Shown here piece by piece: positions 22,634 through 36,169 of a DNA stretch of 64,000 nucleotides. The stretch is taken from assembly GCA_016584305.1 (NCBI GenBank), contig JACEEZ010021742.1, positions 43,501-107,500 of the forward strand. The letters run 5' to 3'. Position 1 is the first letter of the stretch; each line of letters starts with the position of its first letter. Position numbers and translations under genes: made by a program. The stretch comes from Chionoecetes opilio. Lineage: Eukaryota; Arthropoda; Malacostraca; Decapoda; Majidae. The notes below the pieces were generated by a model. The model made no database searches and was not told the DNA's origin. It saw nothing but the letters and a program-made list of their open reading frames with translations.

Positions 22634-25600
22634 TTTTTAATGCTTTCAACGGCATTTTATAATGCTTTCAACGGCATTTTATAATGCATCGACGGCATTT
22701 TTTAATGCTTTCAACGGCATTATTTAACGCTTTCAACGGCATTATTTAATGCTTTCAACGGCATTATTTAATGCTTTCAACGGCATTATTTAATGCTTTC
22801 AACGGCATTTTTTAATGCTTTCAACGGCATTTTTTAATGCTTTCAACGGCATTATTTAATGCTTTCAACGGCATTATTTAATGCTTTCAACGGCATTTTT
22901 TAATGCTTTCAACGGCATTTTTTAATGCTTTCAACGGCATTTTTTAATGCTTTCAACGGCATTTTTTAATGCTTTCAACGGCATTATTTAATGCTTTCAA
23001 CGGCATTATTTAATGCTTACAACGGCATTATTTAATGCTTTCAACGGCATTATTTAATGCTTTCAACGGCATTATTTAATGCTTTCAACGGCATTTTTTT
23101 TTGCTTTCATCGGCATTATTTAATGCTTACAACGGCATTATTTAATGCTTTCAAAGGTACTTTTTAATGCTTTCAACGGCATTATTTAATGCTTTCAACG
23201 GCATTTTTTAATGCTTTCAACGGCATTTTTTAATGCTTTCAACGGCATTTTTTAATGCTTTCAACGGCATTATTTAATGCTTTCAACGGCATTATTTAAT
23301 GCTTTCAACGGCATTATTTAATGCTTTCAACGGCATTTTTTAATGCTTTCAACGGCATTTTTTTTGCTTTCAACGGCATTATTTAATGCTTTCAACGGCA
23401 TTATTTAATGCTTTCAACGGCATTTTTTAATGCTTTCAACGGCATTTTTTAATGCTTTCAACGGCTTTTTTTAATGCTTTCAACGGCATTATTTAATGCT
23501 TTCAACGGCATTTTTTAATGCTTTCAACGGCATTTTTTAATGCTTTAAAAGGCATTTTTTAATGCTTTCAACGGCATTATTTAATGCTTTCAACGGCATT
23601 ATTTAATGCTTTCAACGGCATTATTTAATGCTTTCAACGGCATTATTTAATGCTTTCAACGGCATTTTTTAATGTTTTCAACGGCATTATTTAATGCTTT
23701 CAACGGCATTATTTAATGCTTTCAACGGCATTTTTTAATGCTTTCAACGGCATTATTTAATGCTTTCAACGGCATTATTTAATGCCTTCAACGCCATTAT
23801 TTAATGCTTTCAACGGCATTTTTTAATGCTTTCAACGGCATTTTTTAATGCTTTCAACGGCATTTTTTAATGCTTTCAACGGCATTTTTTAATGCTTTCA
23901 ACGGCATTATTCAATGCTTTCAACGGCATTATTTAATGCTTTCAACGGCATTTTTTAATGCTTTCAACGGCATTTTTTTTGCTTTCAACGGCATTATTTA
24001 ATGCTTTCAACGGCATTATTTAATGCTTTCAACGGCATTTTTTAATGCTTTCAACGGCATTTTTTAATGCTTTCAACGGCTTTTTTTAATGCTTTCAACG
24101 GCATTATTTAATGCTTTCAACGGTACTTTTTAATGCTTTCAACGGCATTATTTAATGCTTTCAACGGCATTATTTAATGCTTTCAACGGCATTTTTTAAT
24201 GCTTAAAACGGCATTTTTTAATGCTTTCAACGGCATTATTTAATGCTTTCAACGGCATTATTTAATGCTTGCAACGGCATTATTTAATGCTTTCAACGGC
24301 ATTTTTTAATGCTTTCAACGGCATTTTTTTTGCTTTCAACGGCATTATTTAATGCTTTCAACGGCATTATTTAATGCTTTCAACGGCATTTTTTAATGCT
24401 TTCAATGGCATTTTTTAATGCTTTCAACGGCATTATTTAATGCTTTCAACGGCATTATTTAATGCTTTCAACGGCATTTTTTAATGCTTTCAACGGCATT
24501 TTTTAATGCTTTCAACGGCATTTTTTAATGCTTTCAACGGCATTATTTAATGCTTTCAACGGCATTATTTAATGCTTTCAACGGCATTATTTAATGCTTT
24601 CAACGGCATTTTTTAATGTTTTCAACGGCATTATTTAATGCTTTCAACGGCATTATTTAATATTTTCAACGGCATTTTTTAATGCTTTCAACGGCATTAT
24701 TTAATGCTTTCAACGGCATTATTTAAGGCCTTCAACGGCATTATTTAATGCTTTCAACGGCATTTTTTAATGCTTTCAACGGCATTTTTTAATGCTTTCA
24801 ACGGCATTTTTTAATGCTTTCAACGGCATTATTTAATGCTTTCAACGGCATTATTTAATGCTTTCAACGGCATTATTTAATGCTTTCAACGGCATTATTT
24901 AATGCTTTCAATGGCATTTTTTAATGCTTTCAATGGCATTTTTTTTGCTTTCAACGGCATTATTTAATGCTTTGAACGGCATTATTTAATGCTTTCAACG
25001 GCATTTTTTAATGCTTTCAACGGCATTTTTTAATGCTTTCAACGGCTTTTTTTAATGCTTTCAACGGCATTATTTAATGCTTTCAACGGCATTTTTTAAT
25101 GCCTTCAACGGCATTTTTTAATGCTTTAAAAGGCATTTTTTAATGCTTTCAACGGCATTATTTAATGCTTTCAACGGCATTATTTAATGCTTTCAACGGC
25201 ATTATTTAATGCTTTCAACGGCATTTTTTAATGTTTTCAACGGCATTATTTAATGCTTTCAACGGCATTATTTAATGCTTTCAACGGCATTTTTTAATGC
25301 TTTCAACGGCATTATTTAATGCTTTCAACGGCATTATTTAATGCCTTCAACGGCATTATTTAATGCTTTCAACGGCATTTTTTAATGCTTTCAACGGCAT
25401 TTTTTAATGCTTTCAACGGCATTTTTTAATGCTTTCAACGGCATTTTTTAATGCTTTCAACGGCATTATTTAATGCTTTCAACAGCATTATTTAATGCCT
25501 TCAACGGCATTATTTAATGTTTTCAACGGCATTTTTTAATGCTTTCAACGGCATTTTTTAATGCTTTCAACGGCATTTTTTAATGCTTTCAACGGCATTA

Positions 25601-26985
25601 TTTAATGCTTTCAACGGCATTATTTAATGCTTACAACGGCATTATTTAATGCTTTCAACGGCATTATTTAATGCTTTCAACGGCATTTTTTAATGCTTTC
25701 AACGGAATTTTTTTTGCTTTCAACGGCATTATTTAATGCTTACAACGGCATTATTTAATGCTTTCAACGGCATTTTTTAATGCTTTCAACGGCATTATTT
25801 AATGCTCTCAACGGCAATATTTAATGCTTTCAACGGCATTTTTTAATGCTTTCAACAGCATTTTTTAATGCTTTCAACGGCATTATTTAATGCTTTCAAC
25901 GGCATTATTTAATGCTTTCAACGGCATTATTTAATGCTTTCAACGGCATTTTTTAATGCTTTCAACGGCATTTTTTTTGCTTTCAACGGCATTATTTAAT
26001 GCTTTCAACGGCATTATTTAATGCTTTCAACGGCATTATTTAATGCTTTCAACGGCATTATTTAATGCTTTCAACGGCATTTTTTAATGCTTTCAACGGC
26101 ATTTTTTAATGCTTTCAACGGCATTTTTAATGCTTTCAACGGCATTTTTTAATGCTTTCAACGGCATTTGTTAATGCTTTCAACGGCATTTTTTAATGCT
26201 TTCAACGGCATTTTTTAATGCTTTCAACGGCATTATTTAATTAATGCTTTCAACGGCATTATTTAATGCTTTCAACGGCATTTTTTAATGCTTTCAACGC
26301 CATTATTTAATGCTTTCAACGGCATTTTTTAATGCTTTCAACGGCATTTTTTTATACTTTCAACGGCATTATTTAATGCTTTCAACGGCATTATTTAATT
26401 AATGCTTTCAACGGCATTATTTAATGCTTTCAACGGCATTTTTTAATGCTTTCAACGGCATTTTTTAATGCTTTCAACGGCATTTTTTAATGCTTTCAAC
26501 GGCATTATTTAATGCTTTCAACGGCATTTTTTAATGCTTTCAACGGCATTTTTCAATGCTTTCAACAGCATTACTTAATGCTTTCAACGGCATTATTTAA
26601 TGCTTTCAATGGCATTATTTAATGCTTTCAACGGCATTTTTTAATGCTTTCAACGGCATTATTTAATGCTTTCAACGGCATTATTTAATGCTTTCAACGG
26701 CATTATTTAATGCTTTCAACGGCATTTTTTGATGCTTTCAACGGCATTATTTAATGCTTTCAACGGCATTATTTAATGCTTTCAACGGCATTATTTAATG
26801 CTTTCAACGGCATTATTTAATCTTTCAACGGCATTTTTTAATGTTTTCAACGGCATTATTTAATGCTTTCAACGGCATTATTTAATGCTTTCAACGGCAT
26901 TTTTTAATGCTTTCAACGGCATTATTTAATGCTTTCAACGGCATTTTTTAATGCTTTCAACGACATTATTTATCAACAGAACACA
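22634..26985 (+). repeat. 22-bp satellite, array A (~198 copies)
   Basis: Unit TTAATGCTTTCAACGGCATT plus AT or TT. Many units differ only at one A/T position; truncated variants (TTTTTTTTGCTTTC) recur, showing larger duplications inside the array. Confidence 0.92.
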
Positions 26986-27237
26986 ACAGAACACAACAGA
27001 ACATTATTTTTCAACGGCCTCATCACAGACGTAGCCATTCTAATCCCTAGAGCTCAACCAAACACAACCTCACTCCACGGAGACGTCAGGTGAACTGAAC
27101 ACAGCTGAACTGAACTAAACTGGCACAGCATTACGATAAGTTGCCATCGCCTGGAGATCACTTTTTATTGGGTAAAATGACCTTGTTTGATGAGTCTCAT
27201 CCATTATCGCTTGGTACACCCTGACACTTGGCACTTG

Positions 27238-27342
<105 letters not shown>

Positions 27343-27349
27343 TACAAAC

Positions 27350-27421
27350 ATAAAAACATAAGAAAATAAGGAAGCTACAAGAGCCCGCGAGACCTACACG
27401 AGGTAGTTCCTGTAAACTTAA
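27350..27421 (-). mobile_element. LINE 3' tail fragment (duplication copy B)
   Basis: Counterpart of 18000-18071, with one or two substitutions. Confidence 0.65.
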
Positions 27422-27617
27422 CAAATAAACTTATCCATTACAACAATAATAATACACCAGCTTCCTTGTGCCTTATATCATTATCTGATACTGATATTTA
27501 AGATGTAACCTGACATGTACGACAGATCTTGTACCACAAACAGATACAGAGAGAGAAAATGCTGACAAGAATAAAGGAGGTCTCCACTACGATCTCACAC
27601 ACACACACACACACACA

Positions 27618-28750
27618 GTTAGTTAGTTAATTCATTGACAAAGAATTTCCAATTAATACATAATACAAAATACAAAAGATTACAAAAACACAAAATAGTA
27701 TACAAAAAACAATGCAGATCTATCATTTGTCCAAACAAAACAAAAATATAATTTTTTCCAAGTAGAAGGTAATACATACTTTCTAAGCAAAAATACTAAC
27801 CACTTCATGCACATAATCACATAATTCACATACATATGTGTCCTCATTCAATAGGTTGGTAATATTAGAAAACGATAACATGTTGAACCTTACGCGGCAG
27901 TGAGCAGACAGGGGACAATCTATCAAGACAGCTGTTCTGTTTGCACCTGTCACCATCACACTGACACACGCGTTGGTCAGCAGGTGTGCGACTCCCCCTC
28001 CCTACTTCTATCCTAAGATTGTGAGACATAAGTCTGAGTCTGGTAAATGATTCACGTTTGTAGTCTTGGATGAATCTATCGGTTCGATACACTTGGTGCA
28101 CTGTCATGGATGGGTTCAGGTCTGTGATATATGTTGTGAGCTTTGTTGCACCGGCTGCTCTTTCCTGCACATATCTCACAACACTATTTAATGGATCCAT
28201 AGTATTGTCCCAAACAGCTGATCTTTCTATGAACCGGAAACCAGGTGTATTCGCTTGCCTGCAAAGATTGTATACAAAGTGGCAAGGTTGGTCCATGTCT
28301 ATGTCTGCATGTTTCCTTTGGATATACTGAAAACTTTTCTTTTCAACTAGGTGTTGCACTGGGGGAATACCGGCTTCTATCATACATAGATTCATGCTAG
28401 TATTTTTCCGTACACCAAGCAGACATTTCACTAATTTATTATATTGTGTTTCCGGTCCTTTCGTTTTCTTTGTTAACCACGACTCCGAGCTGTACAATAA
28501 TGAACTCATCACTGCTGCTTCGAAAACAACTTTCTTATATACAAATGGCATCTGAGTGTTGCTTGCACAGAAAATGGAGAATTTGTTCACTACTGCTTCA
28601 CTTGCAGCTTCATGCAGTCTCACGATATCGTCCATCTTGGCAGAATCAGTGAACCATGCCCCGAGGTACAAGTACTTAGAGGCATAGCTCACGCTCACTC
28701 CTTCACTCAACAAACACTGCCTATCATAGTCCTCTCCATTACCTCTCCAC
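27618..28750 (-). mobile_element. LINE 3' part (RT C-terminus) inserted in a (CA)n tract
   Basis: The minus strand encodes about 290 residues, including YASKYLYLGAWFTD, AAVMSSLLYSSESWL and TRLRLMSHNLRIEVGRG, followed by a Cys-rich end (RVCQCDGDRCKQNSC). This is the distal palm and C-terminal domain of a non-LTR RT; the catalytic YADD part is missing by 5' truncation. The element ends in TTAACTAACTAACT-type repeats. CA repeats lie on both sides, and the sister locus at 18248-18302 has only the CA tract, so this insertion postdates the segmental duplication. Confidence 0.8.
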
Positions 28751-28773
28751 ACACACACACACACACACACACA

Positions 28774-28909
28774 CCTGTATCTGATGCGGGGGCCCATGTG
28801 GAAGAAGCTGTGTCTGCCGGTGGAAGCCTTGAGGCGGAGGAACGAGTGGCACTCCACCGCACCCTTCCACCGCTGTTTCCATGTCTTCTCGTGGAGCAGC
28901 CTGGGTGTG
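28774..28909 (-). other. Candidate exon in duplication unit B
   Basis: The minus strand has acceptor CCCCCCACACCCAG, then an open reading LLHEKTWKQRWKGAVE, followed by FLRLKASTGRHSFFHMG, to a possible donor at the (GT)n. The unit A counterpart (18305-18434) has a TGA in place of TGG at the KTW codon. The plus strand also reads well (EPMWKKLCLPVEALRRRNEW), so the strand is not settled. Protein not recognised. Confidence 0.3.
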
Positions 28910-29067
28910 GGGGGGACAGGGGTGAGTGTGGGGGGATGTGAGGCCAACAAGTCACCAAAATCACAAGTCAATCAGTCACAAGTCAATCAAAGTCACAAGT
29001 CACCAAATAAACCATTATGACATCTGACCCTGTATGCTGCACCTAGGTCAGCACACACACACACACA

Positions 29068-29121
<54 letters not shown>

Positions 29122-29517
29122 GAAATTTGGCAATACATCATATTTTTCAGATTCACTTGAGAACTATTAGGCGCAAGCAGAAAATGTATAGACTAGTTAA
29201 TAGTAAAGCTAGATCAGACAAAGAGCTTCCTTAGCTAAGTGTTTGGTAACCCTTGCCTTCCTATAGCAGTGCACTGGCTGTGACTGTTGCCATCACACCC
29301 GTGGCTGGGGATGGGGGGAAGGAGGCAGCCTGCAAGTGCCTTCTGGGTCTCCTCACCACGGCTTCCCCTCATGCACTGGTGTATGCATCCCTGCAAACAA
29401 AAGCACCATACCAATCACTACTTGGCTTGCAACATCACTTAGTTACCATATACAAAATATCATAATTACAATAAATAATACATTAGATACTGCACGTTGC
29501 CATTCCTTATTCAAATA

Positions 29518-30327
29518 GTCAAACCTCGATATAACGGACCTCGATGTAACGGACTTCGGATATAACGAACTCCATTTGGGTGACTTTTTTTTTTTTTTTT
29601 TTTTTGCATATCAGACCACTTATCGCCGCTCGAATTGTCAACTCAACATTATTGTATTATTTTCTCATTTTACTTTGGAATGCTTAGGTTTTAAGGAGTT
29701 TTGATGTAACACATATTAAGATATAATATTATAAGGAAAGGAAGGAGCCTGTGTTGCTAGTGATTTAGTGGTACACGTAGAAGGTGTGTATTGTTTAAAA
29801 TAGTGACTATTAGTGTTATGGCGTGGCCGCTGCTACGTCTCCCTGTCACCTCAACACCCTAAATCACCCTTATCTAAGGTGACACGCAGTGCTACACTGA
29901 CCTAAATAGTGACACGTGTATAGAACTACACTTCACAACCATATAATATATATAATAATGAGCATTAGTCATGATAATAAGCAATACCTTTGGAAGCCAC
30001 GGCTGAATCTGGCTCGTAGTAATTTGTTTACATTTCACTAGAGCTTGAGCTTGACTAGCTACACGGTCTGATTGTGTTTGTGATTATTTCTCATTTATTT
30101 CACGTGTAGGAGCGGACCAAATTCAGCATGTAGTGCCAGTCACTGTTATCCTCCCAACATAGCTACACAGTCTGGTTGTGTTGGTGATTATTTCTCATTT
30201 ATTTCACAATTTTTCCGTTTTTTTCATATATTTTTCCAACCTTGGGAAAATACCCTCGCTATAACGGACAATCGGCTTTAACGGACCAGTACTCCCCCCT
30301 TTAGTCCGTTATATCGAGGTTTGACTG
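29518..30327. mobile_element. pogo/Tigger-like MITE (duplication copy B)
   Basis: Allelic to 19053-20179 but with only about 1.3 copies of the 116-bp unit (30058-30210) and the first two TIR bases lost. Confidence 0.7.
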
Positions 30328-30722
30328 TACGTATATTTCAGGTTTACTATGCAGGTTGATATTAGTCATTCTTTTAAGCTGTCTATTTATTGATCACATG
30401 TGTATTTTCTCCTTATATATTTGTATTATTGGTAACGTTTATGCGCAACGTATATTCTAAAATAATACATAATAAATCAAACATGTATATTTTAGGTGTA
30501 CTGGATTAGCTTGATATTGGACGCATTTTTAAGCTGCATATAAATCATGTACATATTTTGCAATTATTAATATATCACTGTAGTTATACATCCCTGCCAC
30601 CCATTGTACTAATTACTACATGGCTGACACCAACACTTTTATAATAAATATCATAATTCCATCACATGCTTCTAAACACTGATCTTACTCACACTGTAGC
30701 TTTGCTGTGCTGGCAGGAGGTC

Positions 30723-33266
30723 TGTGCAGTGAAGTCATGGCTGGCTATGTGGCTATGTGGCAGTGGAGGCATGGCTGGCTATGTGGCTATGTGGCAGTGA
30801 AGGCATGGCTGGCTATGTGGCAGTGGAGTCATGCCTGGCTATGTGGCTATGTGGCAGTGGAGGCATGGCTGGCTATGTGGCTATGTGGCAGTGAAGGCAT
30901 GGCTGGCTATGTGGCTATGTGGCAGTGGAGGCATGGCTGGCTATGTGGCTATGTGGCAGTGGAGGCATGGCTAGCTATGTGGCTATGTGGCAGTGGAGTC
31001 ATGGCTGGCTATGTGGCTATGTGGCAGTGAAGGCATGCCTGGCTATGTGGCTATGTGGCAGTGAAGTCATGGCTGGCTATGTGGCTATGTGGCAGTGGAG
31101 GCATGGCTGGCTATGTGGCTATGTGGCAGTGGAGGCATGGCTGGCTATGTGGCTATGTGGCAGTGGAGGCATGGCTAGCTATGTGGCTATGTGGCAGTGA
31201 AGGCATGGCTGGCTATGTGGCAGTGGAGTCATGCCTGGCTATGTGGCAGTGGAGTCATGCCTGGCTATGTGGCAGTGGAGTCATGCCTGGCTATGTGGCA
31301 GTGGAGTCATGCCTGGCTATGTGGCAGTGAAGTCATGCCTGGCTATGTGGCTATGTGGCAGTGGAGGCATGCCTGGCTATGTGGCTATGTAGCAGTGGAG
31401 GCATGCTGGCTATGTGGCTATGTGGCAGTGGAGGCATGGCTGGCTATGTGGCTATGTGGCAGTGAAGGCATGGCTGGCTATGTGGCTATGTGGCAGTGAA
31501 GGCATGGCTGGCTATGTGGCTATGTGCAGTGAAGGCATGGCTGGCTATGTGGCTATGTAGTAGTGAAGGCATGACTGGCTATGTGGCTATGTGGCAGTGA
31601 AGGCATGCCTGGCTATGTGGCAGTGGAGTCATGACTGGCTATGTGGCTATGTGGCAGTGAAGGCATGGCTGGCTATGTGGCTATGTGGCAGTGAAGGCAT
31701 GGCTGGCTATGTGGCTATGTAGCAGTGAAGGCATGGCTGGCTATGTGGCAGTGAAGGCATGCCTGGCTATGTGGCAGTGGAGTCATGCCTGGGTATGTGG
31801 CTATGTGGCAGTGGAGTCATGCCTGGCTATGTGGCTATGTGCAGTGGAGTCATGCCTGGCTATGTGGCAGTGGAGTCATGACTTGCTATGTGGCTATATG
31901 GCAGTGGAGTCATGCCTGGCTATGTGGCAGTGGAGTCATGCCTGGCTATGTGGCTATATGGCAGTGGAGTCATGCCTGGCTATGTGGCTATGTGCAGTGA
32001 AGTCATGCCTGGCTATGTGGCAGTGGAGTTATGCCTGGCTATGTGGCTATATGGCAGTGAAGTCATGCCTGGCTATGTGGCTATATGGCAGTGGAGTCAT
32101 GCCTGGGTATGTGGCTATGTGCAGTGAAGTCATGCCTGGCTATGTGCAGTGGAGTCATGCCTGGCTATGTGGCTATGTGGCAGTGGAGTCATGACTTGCT
32201 ATGTGGCTATATGGCAGTGGAGTCATGCCTGGCTATGTGGCAGTGGAGTCATGCCTGGCTATGTGGCAGTGGAGTCATGCCTGGCTATGTGGCTATATGG
32301 CAGTGGAGTCATGCCTGGCTATGTGGCTATGTGCAGTGAAGTCATGCCTGGCTATGTGGCAGTGGAGTCATGCCTGGCTATGTGGCTATATGGCAGTGGA
32401 GTCATGCCTGGCTATGTGGCTATGTGGCAGTGGAGTCATGCCTGGCTATATGGCAGTGAAGTCATGCCTGGCTATGTGGCAATATGGCAGTGAAGTCATG
32501 CCTGGCTATGTGGCTATGTGCAGTGAAGTCATGCCTGGCTATGTTGCAGTGGAGTCATGCTGGCTATGTGGCTATGTGCAGTGAAGTCATGCCTGGCTAT
32601 GTAGCTATGTGCAGTGAAGTCATGCCTGGCTATGTGGCTATATGGCATGAAGTCATGCCTGGCTATGTGGCTATGTGCAGTGAAGTCATGCCTGGCTATG
32701 TGGGCAGTGGAGTCATGCCTGGCTATGTGGCTATGTGCAGTGAGGTCATGCCTGGCTATGTGGCTATGTGCAGTGAAGTCATGCCTGGCTATATGGCAGT
32801 GCAGTCATGCCTGGCTATGTGGCTATATGGCAGTAAAGTCATGCCTGGCTATGTGGCTATATGGCAGTGAAGTCATGCCTGGCTATGTGGCTATATTGCA
32901 GTGAAGTCATGCCTGGCTATGTGGCTATGTGCAGTGAAGTCATGCCTGGCTATGTGGCTATATGGCAGTGAAGTCATGCCTGGCTATGTGGCTATATGGC
33001 AGTGAAGTCATGCCTGGCTATGTGGCTATATGGCAGTGGAGTCATGCCTGGCTATGTGCAGTGGAGTCATGCCTGGCTATGTGGCTATATAGCAGTGGTC
33101 ATGCCTGGCTATGTGGCTATATGGCAGTGGAGTCATGCCTGGCTATGTGCAGTGGAGTCATGCCTGGCTATGTGGCTATATGGCAGTGAAGTCATGCCTG
33201 GCTATGTGGCTATATGGCAGTGAAGTCATGCCTGGCTATGTGGCTATGTGCAGTGAAGTCATGCCT
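30723..33266 (+). repeat. 34-bp minisatellite, array B
   Basis: Expanded counterpart of 20581-21180, about four times longer, with the GGAGGCATGGC variants at the left and GTCATGCC variants at the right. Confidence 0.88.
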
Positions 33267-33644
33267 GGAGCCCAACATTTGTGCAGGCACCCAGACTTGC
33301 CAGGACGTGCTGGAGGAGAGGAGCTGCAAAAAAGAGTTCAGCCAAGGGCATTAGTTCCTGGGTTCCTGAGTGGTAAGGGGGCGGACATCCTAACACCCTA
33401 ACACCCTAACCTAAAGGAAAACACTGCCATGGGTACGTTACATAATGCATTCTTGTACGCCGCTGGAGCTCCTGCGATGTCTGGCAGTCCCGCGACGGCT
33501 TGCAAAACTTACCTGAAATGATTGCCACGCTTAATAACGTTGCCCAATACATACAAGGGGTGGGGGGGGGGGACAAGGGGCACCCACTCCATTACAGATC
33601 AGTGTCTCTAACCAGTGTGGTAGGGTAGTTATGTGAGACAGTAG

Positions 33645-33867
33645 TTAACCCCTTGAGGCCCAGAACGTTATTTCCATTGTAATTTGGGTACCATTAGACG
33701 ATTTTTAGTGAATATAAGGAATATTTTATAGATAACTTTTACTATGACCTGTTTAGTAGCCTTGTCCACTAGCTAATTTGGTATATTTAGTTACTTTTCG
33801 TAATTTTATGGCTAACAACAGACGATTTTTTGTATAGCCAAGGAAAGATCTGGGCGTGAAGGGTTAA
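33645..33867 (+). mobile_element. TTAA-flanked MITE (copy 2)
   Basis: Counterpart of 21549-21771 in duplication unit B. Confidence 0.75.
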
Positions 33868-34724
33868 TGCACAGATGGAATTAGTATCTGGAGAGTGAGC
33901 ATCGTGTAGGACAGACCATTCAGATTCACAGGTCCTGCAAATTTACAATGACTACATGATTCAAGCACTGCTGACCTTAGAGAAACAGATGCTTGACAAT
34001 CTTTGCAGAATACGTGCCTAGATTAGATTAGATTAGATATCTTATTGACCACACCAATACAAAGAAAAATCACATACTACATATCCTAGGGTCCAACAAA
34101 GGAATACATAATTATGATGAATAACTAAATTATAAATCTTCACTCAACCTAAAGATTAACGCATCTATGCATAATATTTTGTCTATAGCTGTACACACAT
34201 ATCATCGGTCATTGTTCTTGAGAATAAATCATAGATACACATACACTTCACACCTGGAGGACAATACTCACCACACTGAAGAGATGGCGAGGCAGACGCT
34301 TCAGTGCCAGCTACGGATTGCCTCAAGCACGTTGGCTTTCCGTAATAAATATTTGTACGGCAGGAGTCCAGCGTCCCCGAGAACAGTGGTGGCGGTTAGG
34401 AAAGTGGGATTTCGGGCATTCTTGAGGAGAATAACTTTCCGTCCGACAGTCCCCCCAACACCCCTCTGCCGGAGTCACTGGATCCCCGCAGGAGGCCCGG
34501 GGGCGGGGCACCACTGGCCCGGAGTGAGGGCCAGTGGTGCCCCGCCCCGTGAAGACGACGTGCCCGCGGTAACACAACAGCTCACTCAGCCACGGCAGCT
34601 ACACTCTGAAACAAACACACATACTTAATGCATGATTCTAAACATTATACACATTCACCATAAAAAAAATGTGCAAGTATTATGAATAAAGCGATACTGT
34701 AAAATGCAGCCTACAAAAATACAG

Positions 34725-36077
34725 GCATTTTTTAATGCTTTCAACGGCATTTTATAATGCATCGACGGCATTTTTTAATGCTTTCAACGGCATTATTTAA
34801 TGCTTTCAACGGCATTATTTAATGCTTTCAACGGCATTATTTAATGCTTTCAACGGCATTATTTAATGCTTTCAACGGCATTTTTTAATGTTTTCAACGG
34901 CATTTTTTAATGCTTTCAACGGCATTTTTTAATGCTTTCAACGGCATTATTTAATGCTTTCAACAGCATTATTTAATGCTTTCAACGGCATTTTTAATGC
35001 TTTCAACGGCATTTTTTAATGCTTTCAACGGCATTATTTAATGCTTTCAACGGCATTATTTAATGCTTTCAACGGCATTATTTAATGCTTTCAACAGCAT
35101 TATTTAATGCTTTCAACGGCATTTTTTAATGCTTTCAACGGCATTTTTTAATGCTTTCAACGGCATTATTTAATGCTTTCAACGGCATTATTTAATGCTT
35201 TCAACGGCATTATTTAATGCTTTCAACGGCATTATTTAATGCTTTCAACGGCATTATTTAATGCTTTCAACGGCATTAATTAATGCTTTCAACGGCATTA
35301 TTTAATGCTTTCAACGGCATTATTTAATGCTTTCAACGGCATTATTTAATGCTTTCAACGGCATTTTTTAATGCTTTCAACGGCATTATTTAATGCTTTC
35401 AACGGCATTTTTTAATGCTTTCAACAGCATTTTTTTATGCTTTCAACGGCATTTTTTAATGCTTTCAACGGCATTATTTAATGCTTTCAACGGCATTATT
35501 CGATGCTTTCAACGGCATTTTTTAATGCTTTCAACAGCATTTTTTAATGCTTTCAACGGCATTTTTTAATGCTTTCAACGGCATTATTTAATGCTTTCAA
35601 CGGCATTATTTAATGCTTTCAACGGCATTTTTTAATGCTTTCAACGGCATTATTTAATGCTTTCAACGGCATTTTTTTAATGCTTTCAACTGCATTATTT
35701 AATGCTTTCAATGGCATTTTTTTATGCTTTCAACGGCATTTTTTTATGCTTTCAATGGCATTATTTAATGCTTTCAACGGCATTTTTAATGCTTTCAACG
35801 GCATTATTTAATGCTTTCAATGGCATTTTTTAATGCTTTCTACGGCATTATTTAATGCTTTCAACGGCATTATTTAATGCATCAACGGCATTATTTAATG
35901 CTTTCAACGGCATTTTTTAATGCTTTCAATGGCATTATTTAATGCATCAACGGCATTTTTTAATGCTTTCAACGGCATTTTTCAATGCTTTCAACGGCAT
36001 TTTTTAATGCTTTCAACGGCATTTTTTTATGCTTTCAACGGCATTTTTTAATGCTTTCAACGGCATTATTCAATGCT
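34725..36077 (+). repeat. 22-bp satellite, array B (~61 copies)
   Basis: Same unit as array A and at the same relative place in the second copy of the segmental duplication, but less than a third as long. Confidence 0.92.
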
Positions 36078-36084
36078 TTAAAAT

Positions 36085-36165
36085 TATGAGGCTAGGAGCA
36101 GGAACTATCTCGTGTAGGTCTCACGGCCTCTTGTAGCTTCCTTATTTTCTTAGGTTCTTATGTTC
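36085..36165 (+). mobile_element. LINE 3' tail fragment
   Basis: Plus-oriented tail ending CTTATTTTCTTAGGTTCTTA. It abuts the distal end of the second 22-bp satellite array and may mark the end of the duplicated block. Confidence 0.65.
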
Positions 36166-36169
36166 TTTC

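Noticed and set aside
22634..26985. Possible CRISPR-like array (regular 22-bp spacing)
   Set aside because: No alternation of repeat and unique spacer; a pure satellite in a eukaryotic context.
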